Shown in pieces: positions 35,570-46,056 of a stretch of DNA of 64,000 bases. The stretch is from assembly GCA_019022495.1 (NCBI GenBank), contig JAFEKR010000001.1, positions 4,030,001-4,094,000 on the forward strand. Reading direction: 5' to 3'. Every line of letters begins with the position of its first letter. The first letter of the stretch is position 1. The notes under the pieces are model-generated. The model had not been told where the DNA came from. It did not search any database and worked only from the letters and a program-made list of their open reading frames with translations. A program made the position numbers and the translations under genes. The DNA is from Epichloe hybrida (Eukaryota; Ascomycota; Sordariomycetes; Hypocreales; Clavicipitaceae).

Positions 35570-36119
35570 CTACTCTACTCTTACATCATGATTGTATAAT
35601 CTGTGCCACCCTGCTTGTTGCGTCGTCGTCGCTACTCGGGAGCCACTGGCGATGGGTGGCTGCCAGCCAAAGCGATTGCGAGTCTTCTGGCAAAACTCGA
35701 CCACAGCATGACAGGATGAACCTCGGCTTCGGTAATGTAGCCGATGGACAATGATTGACTTCTTGTTTGTGTTCTTCGTGCCACCTTCTTCGAATCCATC
35801 TGCTAATCCGACCAGGTTGCGTGCCACAAACCCTGCGTCGTCTTGCATTGCGTGTGCGAACTCGACCCAGTAAATTACCAAAGAAAGCCTTGAGACCACT
35901 ATCGGGGTCACGGCTGACGGCTTTTCTTCCTCTTGGGGCTAGACATTCGTCTTTTCCCGAGAATTCATCCAAGCTTGCAACCGGCACTGGTGGTCGAGTC
36001 TTGGCTTTGGCTGGTGTAAGTTCGTGCCTGTATTTGAGATTTGCCGGTTTGCGTACTATCGGTTCGTTACTGGGTATTAACTCTCTGAAAAGAGGGTGGG
36101 TGCTTCCTAATCCGTACAA
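35570..36119 (-). pseudogene. Possible gene relic or unrecognised exon
   Basis: The minus-strand frame 36119-35586 has no ATG codon but reads like protein (RKPANLKYRHELTPAKAK, then SGLKAFFGNLLGRVR). After that point the neighbouring frame (35911-35570) becomes the more protein-like one (FAHAMQDDAGFVARNLVGL). This fits either a frameshifted relic or an exon pair without a recognisable intron. No family is recognised. A poly(A)-like run on the same strand ends at 35219, about 350 bp downstream. Confidence 0.25.
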
Positions 36120-37049
36120 CTTTTCAGTATTTAATTTTTTGGCTCATCGATAGCGTGTCGCTCAACTTCACAGACGATGCTTCCAATGATTTTACACCCA
36201 CCCCCAAGAGACCATCTCAATTCTTTTTGATAGATTGTTTGAAAGATTGTTGCGTAAAGGAGAGCAGAAGTCATTCATGGCTTGTCGCGGACAACGAGCA
36301 TTGATCAGTCTTCTCGGCGGAGGTGAGAAAGGCTCATTGCCAAGAGATGACCGCAGCTTCGAGTGCTGAGCTTGTCTAGAAGTTGGATTCAAAAAGATTA
36401 CATCTATGATAATGCGCTGGGCCCGTGGGCTTGAGCGATTGGTATGCTTGAAGAAGCCATGATAGTGATTCAAGAACATGCTAATGAGTGGGGGTAGGGG
36501 AATATCTCGTTCCGGGTTTGCAACGCGACTGGTCTGCTATATAATATCGGGATTGCAGAGAGAGGTGGGGGACCGGGAAGGAGCCAAAAGGTTCTCTAGG
36601 TACAGTGCCAGTGTACAGTGATAGTGTAGGTAGCTGACTGGGCAATTCATACTCGGTAGTATCAGGGAATTGAACCTCGAAAGGTTGGAAAGCAAAGGAC
36701 AGCGCGAAATGATGACTCGTTTCGGCTGCAGCTGCAGCTCGTTACATCCAGGCGAGTTCGTGGGCGAGCGTGAAATGTGCGTGCGTAGCGGTATATTTGT
36801 ACGCATTTGCATACTCTCGTATAGAAGACGCAACTTTGGTTCATATGCACGGGCATAGGATTCATAGGATCCAACATAGACGCGCGGTGTGTGAGTGGTT
36901 GTGGTGAGGATGCTTGCCGAATCAAGGCTGGGAACATGTCTTGCAGTGGTGGACAGGTGGAGGGATGGCGGGAGGGAGGAGAGGGAGGAGAGGCGAGACG
37001 AGGTACAGTGGGTAGTGTACACCCACCCCACCGTAGCGGGCACTGTATG
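36120..37049. other. Intergenic, no gene seen
   Basis: Short frames on both strands (36192-36479, 36537-37043) show no recognisable domain. The tract ends at the left TA of the MITE. Confidence 0.45.
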
Positions 37050-37051
37050 TA

Positions 37052-37289
37052 CAGTCTAACCCCTGAATGATTTTACACTCGCTACAAGCCCCACGCGGGG
37101 CAGCCACTATCAGCTGTGAGTGGCTTCAATGAGTGGAGCTGTTAGGGATATTACAGGGGTTAAAAGGTACTAAGTTATCCTAGTAAATAGCATGTAATCT
37201 AAGGTATCTTTTACCCCACCTAGTAATTTTTTATTGGCCTGTTACCCCTGGTCATGTACCTCGTGTAAAATCATTCAGGGGTTAGACTG
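37052..37289. mobile_element. Tc1/mariner-type MITE
   Basis: This 238-bp non-coding element has perfect 27-bp terminal inverted repeats (37052-37078 and 37263-37289) beginning CAGTCTAACCCCTGAA. It is flanked by TA on both sides (37050-37051 and 37290-37291). A CAGT start and TA target duplication are typical of Tc1/mariner/pogo (Fot-like) transposons. With no transposase gene, it would depend on one elsewhere. The interior contains a GGGGTTA-type repeat of part of the TIR near 37155. Confidence 0.87.
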
Positions 37290-37422
37290 TACTCCGTCTA
37301 ACAACAGTATGGGCCAGGGCCAGCCAAGATGACCCCGCCAGCCAGCGCCAATGACATGCAGTATCTGCTCGAGTCCAGCCCTGGTCCAATTTTGCTTATC
37401 CAAACGACACCAGTACGTCCGT

Positions 37423-37476
37423 AGATGCCAGATGCCAGATGCTAGATGCCAGCTGCCAGACTGCCAGACGCCAGCT
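37423..37476. repeat. Short tandem repeat of GATGCCA/GCTGCCAGA type
   Basis: Imperfect tandem copies of 7- to 9-base units (GATGCCA, GCTGCCA, CTGCCAGA) lie about 600 bp upstream of the large gene at 38107. It is simple-sequence variation with no known role. Confidence 0.6.
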
Positions 37477-38106
37477 GTAGTACCGAGTGAAGTCACCTGC
37501 ATTTCTGGATAATTACGGATTACTGGCAGCCTCGTCCGCGCTTCACTGCCATGTCCGTTTGTCTGCTCGCTTCTCTGTGTTCTCTGACATTTCTTGACCC
37601 TGTCTCGCTTTGGCGACAGCAACGGCATCGCCCAGCATCATTACGAGTCGCATCGCCCCATATTCGTTCTCACCACGTCGGTTTCTGTTCTGCTCATGAA
37701 CCTGGCTCCCTGCCCACCTTATTAACCCATCGACGTTGACGTACGGATTACAAACACACAACTCTCGCTTGCTTCCATGTTTCAGGAGCTCACATAGCTT
37801 TGTCCCCGGCCTCAGTCGCTTTGTAAATAAACTGGAATTCTGGCCCCCTTCTCCTGCAGCCGTTGCTGCAGTCCTGCAGCTGTTTGCTTCATATCCTGCG
37901 CTTTGTCCAATTGAATGGCGTCGCCAGCAACGACGAAACGGTGTCCAGAATGCACAGAAACTCTAGTTTCAAGATAGCCGCCACTACAGAATAACCTTTA
38001 GGAAATAGCCTCATATCTTTTCGACTCTGACCTCGCCTCATTTCACTTCACATCACCTCTCTCCTCGAACGTGCTCAAGCCGAGTGCCGTCATTACTGCA
38101 CTGACA

Positions 38107-41100
38107 ATGACGGCACCGACTCTTTCGGAGCATGGCCACGAAACACGGACAGAATGTCGCCATCTTCCACGTGCGCAGTTCAAGAAGCACAAGATTCTGC
38201 CTCGTCCAAGGAAGGACCAGTCAGTGGATGATGGTCAAGCTCTACCTGTCATCTCTGACGTAGCCATTGGCACTGCTCTTCCCTCGGGCCCTCTTGCTTC
38301 TCAAACGTCCAGTCCACGAACATTGAAACATCGACCGCGGAGGATAGGTACAGGTCCCGACTTGCCTCCGACTCCTCCAAATTGCTCCCGCGCCTCGTCT
38401 GGCAGTCACCCTGCCCGACTGCCCGGTTCGGATTCACCAGATGCTATATTCCAGACTCCACAGGCTTCCTCGAAACGACCGCCAGCCACCCCTCCGGATC
38501 AGCGAAGCCCACCGACACCAGACGAGACGCCTCCTCAACCAGCGAACCGCCCACGCGCACCGCGACCCTTCTTGGGTCTGGATCGTGGCTACCCTCGAAC
38601 TGCCACAGCAACGACAGACTCTCGAACTGAATCCTTTAAATCCGCCAGAGAGGAGCCATTTTCTTCCGAGGATGAAGCTGCCATGTCAATAACAGAGACG
38701 GTCATGCTGGCTTCCTCGACGCTTTCGCAAACGACGGTTCTGCGATTTCCTGTCAGCACAGCGAGCCGGGCTGTTCAACCCAAGGCTTTAGATTTTGCAC
38801 TCGAGCGTCTTGAGACAAATTCTGATGAGTTCTACACCCCGCGCACTCGTGGTGAACTAGCTCAACTTGATGGTGAATGGGGGTCAACGCGACACGTAGA
38901 AAGGGAGTGGGACGATAATCTTCAAAGCGTGGTTTCTGTGGCTAGGCACGAACCGAAACCTGTTCCACCAAGAACACCGCAGCTGGAAAACGAAGCGTTG
39001 GAGGACAAAGTCATCACTCCAACGATTGTGACCGAAACCGTTCGAAGCATGTCGCTCAAGCAAGCCGCTACCGTGAGGTCGACGCCGAAGTCGTCACCTC
39101 AATCAACACCACAACGAAGACATACAGGGGCTGTCGCATCGCGCTCGGAAGCGTCAGGAACAATGCAGCCTCGACGATCGACTGGGCTGTCTATCCACTC
39201 CGCACCGTCCACTGTAATAGAAGCCATATTAGTCGACAGTCCCAGCCCCCTTCAAAGACAGAGGACTCTACGCCATGTGCGTAAGCGCAGAGAACTGAGA
39301 GAGCCAAGTCCGCGTGGTCAACGTAATGCATCTGAAGACATGGAGTCGCCGCCGGTCAAAATGTCACCGATGTCAAACTTGCGAAACGAGATCGCGCGCA
39401 GGCATGATAGCTATACTTCTACGACAAGCACCAACTCCATGGCAAGCGGCACAGCTAGGCGAGAAGTGCGGAAGAGTGAAGGTATTCCTGCAGTTGTGAT
39501 ACCGGATCGAAGGTCTTCTCACAAGTCAAAGTCGCGAGAGCCGTCTCTGCGGTCTTCGTCAAGCCGACATTCGAGAACAAGAAGCGGCGGTTCTTCTCCT
39601 TTGGATCGATCCCCATTTTCTAGTCAAGAATTATCTTTTGATCTACAGTCGCGCCGGGATCGGTCGACTTCTGTTTCTGATGGGTCAGACCAACGTACCA
39701 TGGATTTTGCTCCCACAATGCCGGCTCGCTCTTCCTCTCTGTCTGCCCCGACGAGTCGGGCCACTTCACGGTTGGAATCTCTCACTGGAGAGAGCGTGGG
39801 AGCTTTGAACGAAATGCATCGCCACGATAAGAAACCGACTGCGCCGAGGACAACAATACCGGTGGCGGCGGCGGTAATGGCAAGGGAGCCAGCAAGTCAC
39901 ACGGCTACGCAGGCAAAGGTCGCCATCGTACCGACATCTCAAAATGCAGCTTCGCCTGTCATCTCGATTCAGTCCCCACAGACGTCTCGGTCTGATGGGG
40001 ATTACGGACAAGGTCCTTTCGGAGCGGATCATCATGATGATGCTGCTTCGGCAAGAAAGCACTCGTCTCGCACAACCCCATTCTCCGTAATGTCCATGGA
40101 AACAAATTGGACGGCTCCAGAAGTATCGGAGGCCCAGGCTGTGCACATGTATCCCCATCAGAACTCCTCAGTGTTGAGGATCAATCATCCTGCCAAACCA
40201 CAAGATACAACTGATGCAACAGACGAGGGCCCTGAGCAAGCGGAGTCGAACGAAACCCCCGCATTCACAACCACAAGCCCTGAAGGGGGTGTTTTGACGC
40301 CAGAGCAACGACAATCTCTGGAAGAGGTGGATTCGCCGCTTCGAAATCCCCGCTCGCCCCCTGATCCGCCTGTTCATCCGCCAGCAATCAACTTCATCCC
40401 TGCCACTCCATCAGGTCTTACTCCAGCTGAGGAAAGGCTGGTGCAGCTGGGTAACTTTGATGGGGTTTCGGCTGAGAAACCTGGTCGCCGGCCCTCTCTC
40501 GTGAGGAGAGCACTAAGCAGACGCAGGCACTCCATCAGCTCCCCGCCCTCGGAATCAAAACGTCCAGGCTTCTTGACGAGAACCTTTTCTGTATCACGCA
40601 ATGAACATAAATCGTTTGATCTCGAGAGATCACGGTTTCTTGATCCGGACGTGGACCTCGGATACGGCCAAAAAAAAGGTGAACCGGCAGAACAGGACAA
40701 GCTGCATCCTCACTGGCGGCCACAGTGGGATAATGACGCCGGCGATTGCGACTGCTCTAGTTGTCGTTGTGCTAGCGAAAGGGTAGAGGAAACCTACCGA
40801 TACCCTCCGATAGACAATCGACCACGACCCCTGAAACGGAGTCTTAGCGCAAGAGTAAAGAACACATTTGCCATCTTGCCTACACGAACAGAGTATCAAT
40901 ATCACATGGATGATGTCGAGGGACCCGAGCGCCGCACAATTCGACGAACTCCTAGTGGAAATTTGAAGGTAATGCGGCGACGATCGAGCGAGAACTCGTT
41001 GAAGCGGCAGTCAATGGGGTTTCAAGAAGAGAGAAGACCAGCATCAGAGGGCAATTCTCAGAAGGGGTTTTGGCGTGTTCACAGCTCGCGGAGACGCCGC

Positions 41101-41310
41101 AGCAGTGACAGACTACGACGATCTTCCTCTCTCAGCAGTCGCTTTGAAAGAATGCCCAGCCTCACGACAAAGTGGAGCGAGAAGCGCAGGGAAAAGCGAT
41201 CACAGGAGCTTCGACAGATGATTAGTGGACCCCGAGAAGTACGCGATGGAGTTGGTGAGGTGATTCGATCGAGCACTGTCAGAAACCAACAGGCCCATCA
41301 CTCTCACTAA
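38107..41310 (+). CDS. Large Ser/Arg/Pro-rich disordered protein, unknown function
   Basis: This is one uninterrupted frame of 1067 residues. The first in-frame ATG is at 38107 (MTAPTLSEHGHE); upstream in-frame codons back to 38071 contain no ATG. The protein is rich in Ser, Pro, Arg and Thr with no long hydrophobic segment, so it is probably cytosolic or nuclear and largely disordered. Notable features are many SP/TP and RRxS sites, suggesting phosphorylation, a compact cysteine cluster near residue 880 (DCDCSSCRCASE), and a very basic SR-rich C-terminus (RRRSSENSLKR, RRRRSSDRLRRSSSLSS). I recognise the type (long conserved-hypothetical proteins of filamentous ascomycetes) but no named family. 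It may have an upstream 5' UTR intron that I cannot see. Confidence 0.85.
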   Translation: MTAPTLSEHGHETRTECRHLPRAQFKKHKILPRPRKDQSVDDGQALPVISDVAIGTALPSGPLASQTSSPRTLKHRPRRIGTGPDLPPTPPNCSRASSGSHPARLPGSDSPDAIFQTPQASSKRPPATPPDQRSPPTPDETPPQPANRPRAPRPFLGLDRGYPRTATATTDSRTESFKSAREEPFSSEDEAAMSITETVMLASSTLSQTTVLRFPVSTASRAVQPKALDFALERLETNSDEFYTPRTRGELAQLDGEWGSTRHVEREWDDNLQSVVSVARHEPKPVPPRTPQLENEALEDKVITPTIVTETVRSMSLKQAATVRSTPKSSPQSTPQRRHTGAVASRSEASGTMQPRRSTGLSIHSAPSTVIEAILVDSPSPLQRQRTLRHVRKRRELREPSPRGQRNASEDMESPPVKMSPMSNLRNEIARRHDSYTSTTSTNSMASGTARREVRKSEGIPAVVIPDRRSSHKSKSREPSLRSSSSRHSRTRSGGSSPLDRSPFSSQELSFDLQSRRDRSTSVSDGSDQRTMDFAPTMPARSSSLSAPTSRATSRLESLTGESVGALNEMHRHDKKPTAPRTTIPVAAAVMAREPASHTATQAKVAIVPTSQNAASPVISIQSPQTSRSDGDYGQGPFGADHHDDAASARKHSSRTTPFSVMSMETNWTAPEVSEAQAVHMYPHQNSSVLRINHPAKPQDTTDATDEGPEQAESNETPAFTTTSPEGGVLTPEQRQSLEEVDSPLRNPRSPPDPPVHPPAINFIPATPSGLTPAEERLVQLGNFDGVSAEKPGRRPSLVRRALSRRRHSISSPPSESKRPGFLTRTFSVSRNEHKSFDLERSRFLDPDVDLGYGQKKGEPAEQDKLHPHWRPQWDNDAGDCDCSSCRCASERVEETYRYPPIDNRPRPLKRSLSARVKNTFAILPTRTEYQYHMDDVEGPERRTIRRTPSGNLKVMRRRSSENSLKRQSMGFQEERRPASEGNSQKGFWRVHSSRRRRSSDRLRRSSSLSSRFERMPSLTTKWSEKRREKRSQELRQMISGPREVRDGVGEVIRSSTVRNQQAHHSH

Positions 41311-42094
41311 ACTTGGACTGCCAAAGAAAGAGCCACTCGTATGTGGACGAAGAGCAAACAGAAGGAAGATAATGTCACGAAAAGAGGGAAAGGATGATTG
41401 CGAAGATGTGAAGGCGGAACGCCTAGAAAGCTTACCATGTTATCATGCGCATAGTTGGTGTGGGTAAAATTCTACGATCGCCATGATGTGACGGGTTTAT
41501 GATTACAGCGATTATTATTACGGCGAGATGGCACTATATCCAGCTCATGTATCGAAGGGGTTCAAACATTTTTTGGGGCGCCGAATTACTTGTTTTTTGA
41601 TCGGGCGTTAAAATGTTGTTCGCACAAGAGAGGATCGCAGTTGATTTCCACAAATGGATTAATTAGTTGCGTCGGTTTTGTTTTATTTTAACTTTATTTA
41701 TCCTGGTGGGCAGATGAGAAGACGGGACCGGTTGAGCATCTTGTATTATGGATATAACGGCCGGGTCGAGATTTTTCGACAGCCACACGTTGTCTTTGCA
41801 TGTACGCTTGCCAATGAACAAAGATCTGTGTGCATTAATTTGTCGAACCCTGATCAATTTGTACCATGTGTTTCAGTCTTGAAAAGGTGCCTGATGAAAA
41901 TGAAATGCGGCCATGCTTCAACAAGTCTTGCCAGGATGCCACGGCTTATTTTCCGACCTTGACCTGAACGCCAAATGCAGACCTTGACATGCACCCCATG
42001 AACAAAGGAGAAGAAGAAGCTAAGGAAAAACAAACAGAACCTCCGTCCTGACTAACTAGGGCATGATATAACCCGTCCCACCGACCACATCTCT
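41311..42094. other. Convergent 3' intergenic region
   Basis: The region lies between the 3' ends of the large gene (+) and the U1-C gene (-). Short frames only; terminators for both are expected here but no distinctive signal was identified. Confidence 0.5.
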
Positions 42095-43000
42095 TCACCT
42101 TCTTTCATGTCCAGGAGCCCCGGGAGCACCGACACCCGGTGGAGGAAAGCCCGGAGGGGCAGATCCAGGAGGAAATCCTTGACCGGGCGGCGGCATGCCG
42201 GGCATTCCGGGCATGACTGGCATACCTGGCATTCCAGGGAAGCCCGGCGGCGCGCCAGCGGCACCTGGAGGAGGGAACGGCAGACCACCGGGAGGTGGAA
42301 ATGGTAAACCGCCAGGAGGGGGCATAGGCAGACCGTTGGGGCCGGGAGGAAAGGGAGGCATGCCAGGGATACCACGGCCACCACCAGGAGGAGGAGGCAT
42401 TCCGGGAAACTGTCCCGGTGGGGCACCAGGCATACCGGGGAACGGAGGAGGGCCGCCTACAGATGGAGAGTGTCAGTCAAATCGGTCACGACTCACGAGA
42501 CCGACGGAGTACCAAGCCTCACCTGGGAAGGGAAACGGCGGGGGAAAGGCATTGCCGGGCTGGTTTTGCGGCAACATGGGATTGGCATGTGCTTGACCCT
42601 CAGCAGCGTACGATGAGGTGATGGAGTCAATGACGGATTGAGCCTTCTCGTGTCCGATCTCTAAAGCTGAATGTCAGCTTGGATGGCCCCTCTGGGTCGC
42701 AGGTGAGGAAACTAGGAACGGGCCGTGCGTCTTACGCTGATAGTAGTCGACTACATTTCGCAAATGGTTCTTTCCACTATTGTGAGCCTTTCGCACGCTC
42801 ATGGAGTCGTGCGTAAGGTAGACATCGCAATAATCGCCTAGAGTCGGGAGGTTAGTTTTGTCGATGGACGGACGGGTCATTTCGGGTATGGCGAGGTGGG
42901 TGATGGCTCACAGAAGACTGATTTTCGAGTTAGCACCGCGCGCAAAAAGTTACATGTGAGGATCCTGGGATTGAGGATGAGGAAACTTACATTTCGGCAT
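42095..43000 (-). CDS. yhc1: U1 small nuclear ribonucleoprotein C (U1-C)
   Basis: Four exons, 43000-42991, 42837-42736, 42660-42523 and 42456-42095, give 203 residues. The start is a 10-nt exon, so the protein begins [17 protein letters not shown]. The U1-C zinc finger is complete: C4, C7, H22 and H28, the family spacing C-X2-C-X14-H-X5-H. It is followed by [19 protein letters not shown] and then a long Pro/Gly/Met-rich tail ([11 protein letters not shown] repeats) typical of U1-C. U1-C stabilises pairing of U1 snRNA with the 5' splice site in commitment-complex formation in the nucleus. Codons split by introns (TGC, CAG, GGC) all restore conserved residues. Plus-strand frames over 42107-42621 are shadows of the Pro-rich tail. 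Confidence 0.95.
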
Positions 43001-43414
43001 GTTGAAATGGCGCAACTGCTCTCGTGCAGGAAGAAGAAATACCAAGTCTGACAGTGTTGATGGTCCTCTCGTCGATCCCAACGAGGCTAGCTGCAGCCAG
43101 GTTCCTTCCCCGGTCCCACACGTGACTTGTCCCCAAGGGGCGATGTATGTAGGCCGACGAGGTGAGAAGCTCTGATTGGTCAAGAAATCCGCCCGCCCGC
43201 CCCCCTGTCCATTTCACTCCCCTTTCGCAGCCCCCATTCAAAGGCGACACCTTGCAACAAAGGTAAAAAGCTGGCAGTTGTGGTGCTTCGCAGTGTCACA
43301 ACCCTCCTTTCTCCAATTCCCGCATCCGACGAGCCTCTCGATCCTTTCTGGTGCAAACAACCTTCTTTTCTGCCGACGCCAAAAGGGGCAAAGAAGAAGA
43401 ACGCACACACGGCC
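43001..43414. promoter_or_regulatory. Shared divergent promoter of yhc1 and erv25
   Basis: Only 414 bp separate the start codons of U1-C (-) and Erv25 (+), so both promoters and 5' UTRs lie here. It contains an ACACGTGAC box near 43119 and C-rich/CT-rich stretches (43185-43240 and 43300-43330), and no obvious TATA box. Confidence 0.6.
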
Positions 43415-44250
43415 ATGGCGGCACATCGCTCGACACTACAATGGCTCGGTAGCTTATTGCTGCTCATTGGCGTGGCCAACGCCCTCAAGTTCGAACTGGC
43501 TGCGCACAGCGGTGGCGAGAGCCACACGAAGGAGAGGTGCATTCGCAACTTTGTCGGCCAGGAGACGCTTGTTGTGGTGACGGCTACGGTGGACGGGTTC
43601 AAGGGCGACGGAATGGTTGTCAACATGCATGTATGTTGGGATAGAAGCGAGCGTGACGATATATATCAATGAGGGAAGGGGTCTTGTCTAACGTTTTATG
43701 TGTGTGTTCTAGGTGCGCGATTCATTGGGCAACGAGTACGGCCGACCGAGAGATATCGTTGGCGAGTCGAGAGTCACGTTCCAGAGCCATGCGGATGTTT
43801 CCTTTGAGGTCTGCTTCGAGAACATGTTTTCGGGATGTACGTCATCTTGAGCCGGAGAGGGCCCTTTTTTTGTCATCTACGAACGAAACAATGGAGGGAC
43901 TCCGTTGCTGACATATAGCTGCCATAGCGCGTCGACCTAATCCTGCCTCGCGCCACATCGAGCTCGACATCGACATCGGCGCCGACGCCAAGGACTGGAG
44001 CGCCATCCAGGCCACTGAGAAGCTCAAGCCCATGGAGGCCGAGCTGCGTCGTGTTGAGGAACTCGCCGAGGAGATTGTCCACGAGATGGAATATCTGCGT
44101 ATACGGGAACAGAAGTTGCGTGATACGAACGAGAGCACCAACAACCGTGTCAAGTGGTTTGGCGTCACCACGACGTGGATCCTCATCGGTCTTTGGGCCT
44201 GGCAGATTATGTACCTGCGTGCGTACTTCCGCTCCAAGCATCTTATCTAA
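43415..44250 (+). CDS. erv25: p24-family ER-Golgi cargo receptor Erv25
   Basis: Three exons, 43415-43630, 43713-43836 and 43919-44250, give 223 residues. Residues 1-23 form a signal peptide (ending GVANA before [11 protein letters not shown]). The lumenal GOLD domain has the two conserved cysteines (ERCIRNF and FEVCFEN). A coiled coil follows ([19 protein letters not shown]), then one membrane span (about residues 187-208) and a short cytosolic tail AYFRSKHLI. p24 proteins act as heteromers in COPII/COPI vesicles between ER and Golgi; the tail and the [18 protein letters not shown] stretch match the Erv25 (p24-delta) class. The start is the ATG in GGCCATGG; the longer upstream frame has no support. 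Confidence 0.95.
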
Positions 44251-44868
44251 GGGGTCGGGCAGTTTGGGATATCAGGTAGTTTTGTGCTTTGTCAGGGCGG
44301 TTTCCTTGACGAATGATGGATCGAAGAAGAGAGAAGAGAGAAATATTAATAAGCCCTGAGGCTAGGAAGGAGCATTTGGGGAAAGAAAAGGCCATGTTCT
44401 TTCTTCTGCCTTGAATTTCCTTGCACTGTGGCTGGGGGTCAAGTCGCTGATGGTTTGCGGTTCAACGCGTCTGGCCTGTCGTTTCACCTGGCATGCGGCG
44501 TTTGTACATGATTATGGACGATGAGGGGATAAAACTCAAGATGATGAGGGGTATGATGGATGGGACCGAGCAAGTGTGGTCATTACATGTGCTCAGGTGT
44601 ATGGACGTGTTGTGTCACTGACTCACTTGTGTGTGTGCTTGTGTGCGATCCATGTGTCATGTCCCGTGTGGAACCGCATCGCATCCAGCTTAGCTGATGA
44701 GCCACTCTCCCACTCGGTCCCTTCTTCTCTTCTCGCCTCCTCGACAAGCCAGCCTCATCATTACACACCTGCACTCCCACAACCCATCCATCTTGTCCTC
44801 CCTTCTTCTTCTTCACTCTGCAACCCCATCAACAACAACAAACAGAATACACCAGCAACACATCATAC
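44251..44868. other. Intergenic between erv25 and sdh5
   Basis: The erv25 terminator and sdh5 promoter lie here; the last 150 bp are CT/CA-rich, as in many fungal core promoters. Frames at 44576-44872 and 44583-44816 are low-complexity noise. Confidence 0.5.
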
Positions 44869-45606
44869 ATGATGGCCTCTGCCCTCCGCCCCGCCACCGC
44901 AGCCCGTCGCGCCCTCCTCACCATGCGCCCCCTCGGCCTCGCCACCCGCTCCTCACACAGCGCCGCCCCCAGTCCTCCCCAACAACCCGACGAGCTGGGC
45001 GTCGGCGAGCTCCAAGGCATCAAGTTCCGCGTTGCGCCGCTCCGCAGAACCGGCGAAGACGACGACACCAAACGAGCCAGGTTACTATGTGCGTTTTTCT
45101 TGCAGTACTGCGTTTGCAACCCCCTCCCCCCTTCCCTCTCTCTCTCCCCTTGACCGCAGACACACACAACTCACGCCAAGTGGTTCCCTTCTGGTTCCCT
45201 CCTGGCAGATCAATCCCGCAAGAGAGGCACCCTCGAAAGTGACCTCCTCCTATCGACGTTTGCCAAGACGCACCTCCCCACCATGGCGTCGGGCCTCCTG
45301 ACGCAGTACGACCTGCTTCTCGACGAAAACGACTGGGACATCTACTACTGGGCCACGCAGCGCGAGGCGGGGGCGGGGATGCCCTCGACGAACCCGGCCG
45401 ACGATGGCGTCGTGCGCGCCGAGCCACCCTCTGGCGAGTGGGCGCAGACGGTGGGCAACTTCAAGCCGGCGTATCGGCCTGTGCCGCAGCGATGGAGGGG
45501 CAGCGAGATTCTCGACATGCTGAGGGACCATGTGAGGAGTAGGAGTGTGGAGGGGGACGGGGAGGGAATGGCCTTTATGCCGGCGCTGGGGGGCACGTCA
45601 GTGTAA
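44869..45606 (+). CDS. sdh5: Succinate dehydrogenase assembly factor 2 (Sdh5/Emi5), mitochondrial
   Basis: Two exons, 44869-45088 and 45209-45606, give 205 residues; the intron splits a Tyr codon. An Arg/Ala/Ser-rich N-terminus without acids (about 35 residues) is a mitochondrial presequence. The Sdh5 core is clear: [20 protein letters not shown], then [19 protein letters not shown]. Sdh5/SDHAF2 promotes covalent attachment of FAD to the flavoprotein subunit of respiratory complex II in the matrix. The C-terminus is longer than in yeast (an ending rich in R, G and S). The splice choice is fixed because only this one joins LLY to QSRKRG. Two ATGs are adjacent (44869 and 44872). Confidence 0.95.
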
Positions 45607-46056
45607 TGTCATGGTTTGGGACGCATTTAATTCCGTCTCCATGCCGTGGGAGCATAGCCTGGAATACAAAAAATGGCTGTAGACTGCACAGTGTGATGAG
45701 ATGAAAAACCGGGGCAGTGACACGTATACACATGGCGAGGTTGGGCCGTAGCACCACAGCGGTTGTTGACAGCGGTGCTGATGACGTACGTGTTTCCTGG
45801 GGACATGAAGTTCCGAAAAAGTGGTTGCGGCACGGACAACTATCTGGCCGCCAAATCGAACCCGTCAAGCCGTCAAGCCGTCAAAAACTGACGAGGCAAT
45901 CTCATTCCAACTCCCCACGCCACGCTAAGGTATCCGTATCCGTATCCATTTCGACACGCAAACCAGATCAAGCCACAAATCATCAAAAAAAAAAAGAAAG
46001 AAAAAAGTAGCGCAAGTCAATCCCTCATAACTCATCACAAGACAACAAAGTACTCA
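45607..46056. other. Convergent 3' region of sdh5 and dsn1
   Basis: No gene. It contains three tandem CGTCAAGC-type units at about 45863-45888, a TATCCG triplet repeat near 45930, and an A-rich run at 45985-46005. Confidence 0.5.

Noticed and set aside
36192..37043. Minus-strand frames of 95 and 168 residues
   Set aside because: Composition is random (Ser/Pro/His-rich without motifs), with strongly overlapping alternative frames and no recognisable family.
38071..38106. Upstream start for the 1067-residue protein
   Set aside because: The frame is open back to 38071, but that codon is GTG; the first ATG is at 38107.
42107..42621. Plus-strand glycine-rich, collagen-like frames
   Set aside because: They are antisense of the proline-rich tail of U1-C, whose splicing and zinc finger are fully consistent on the minus strand.
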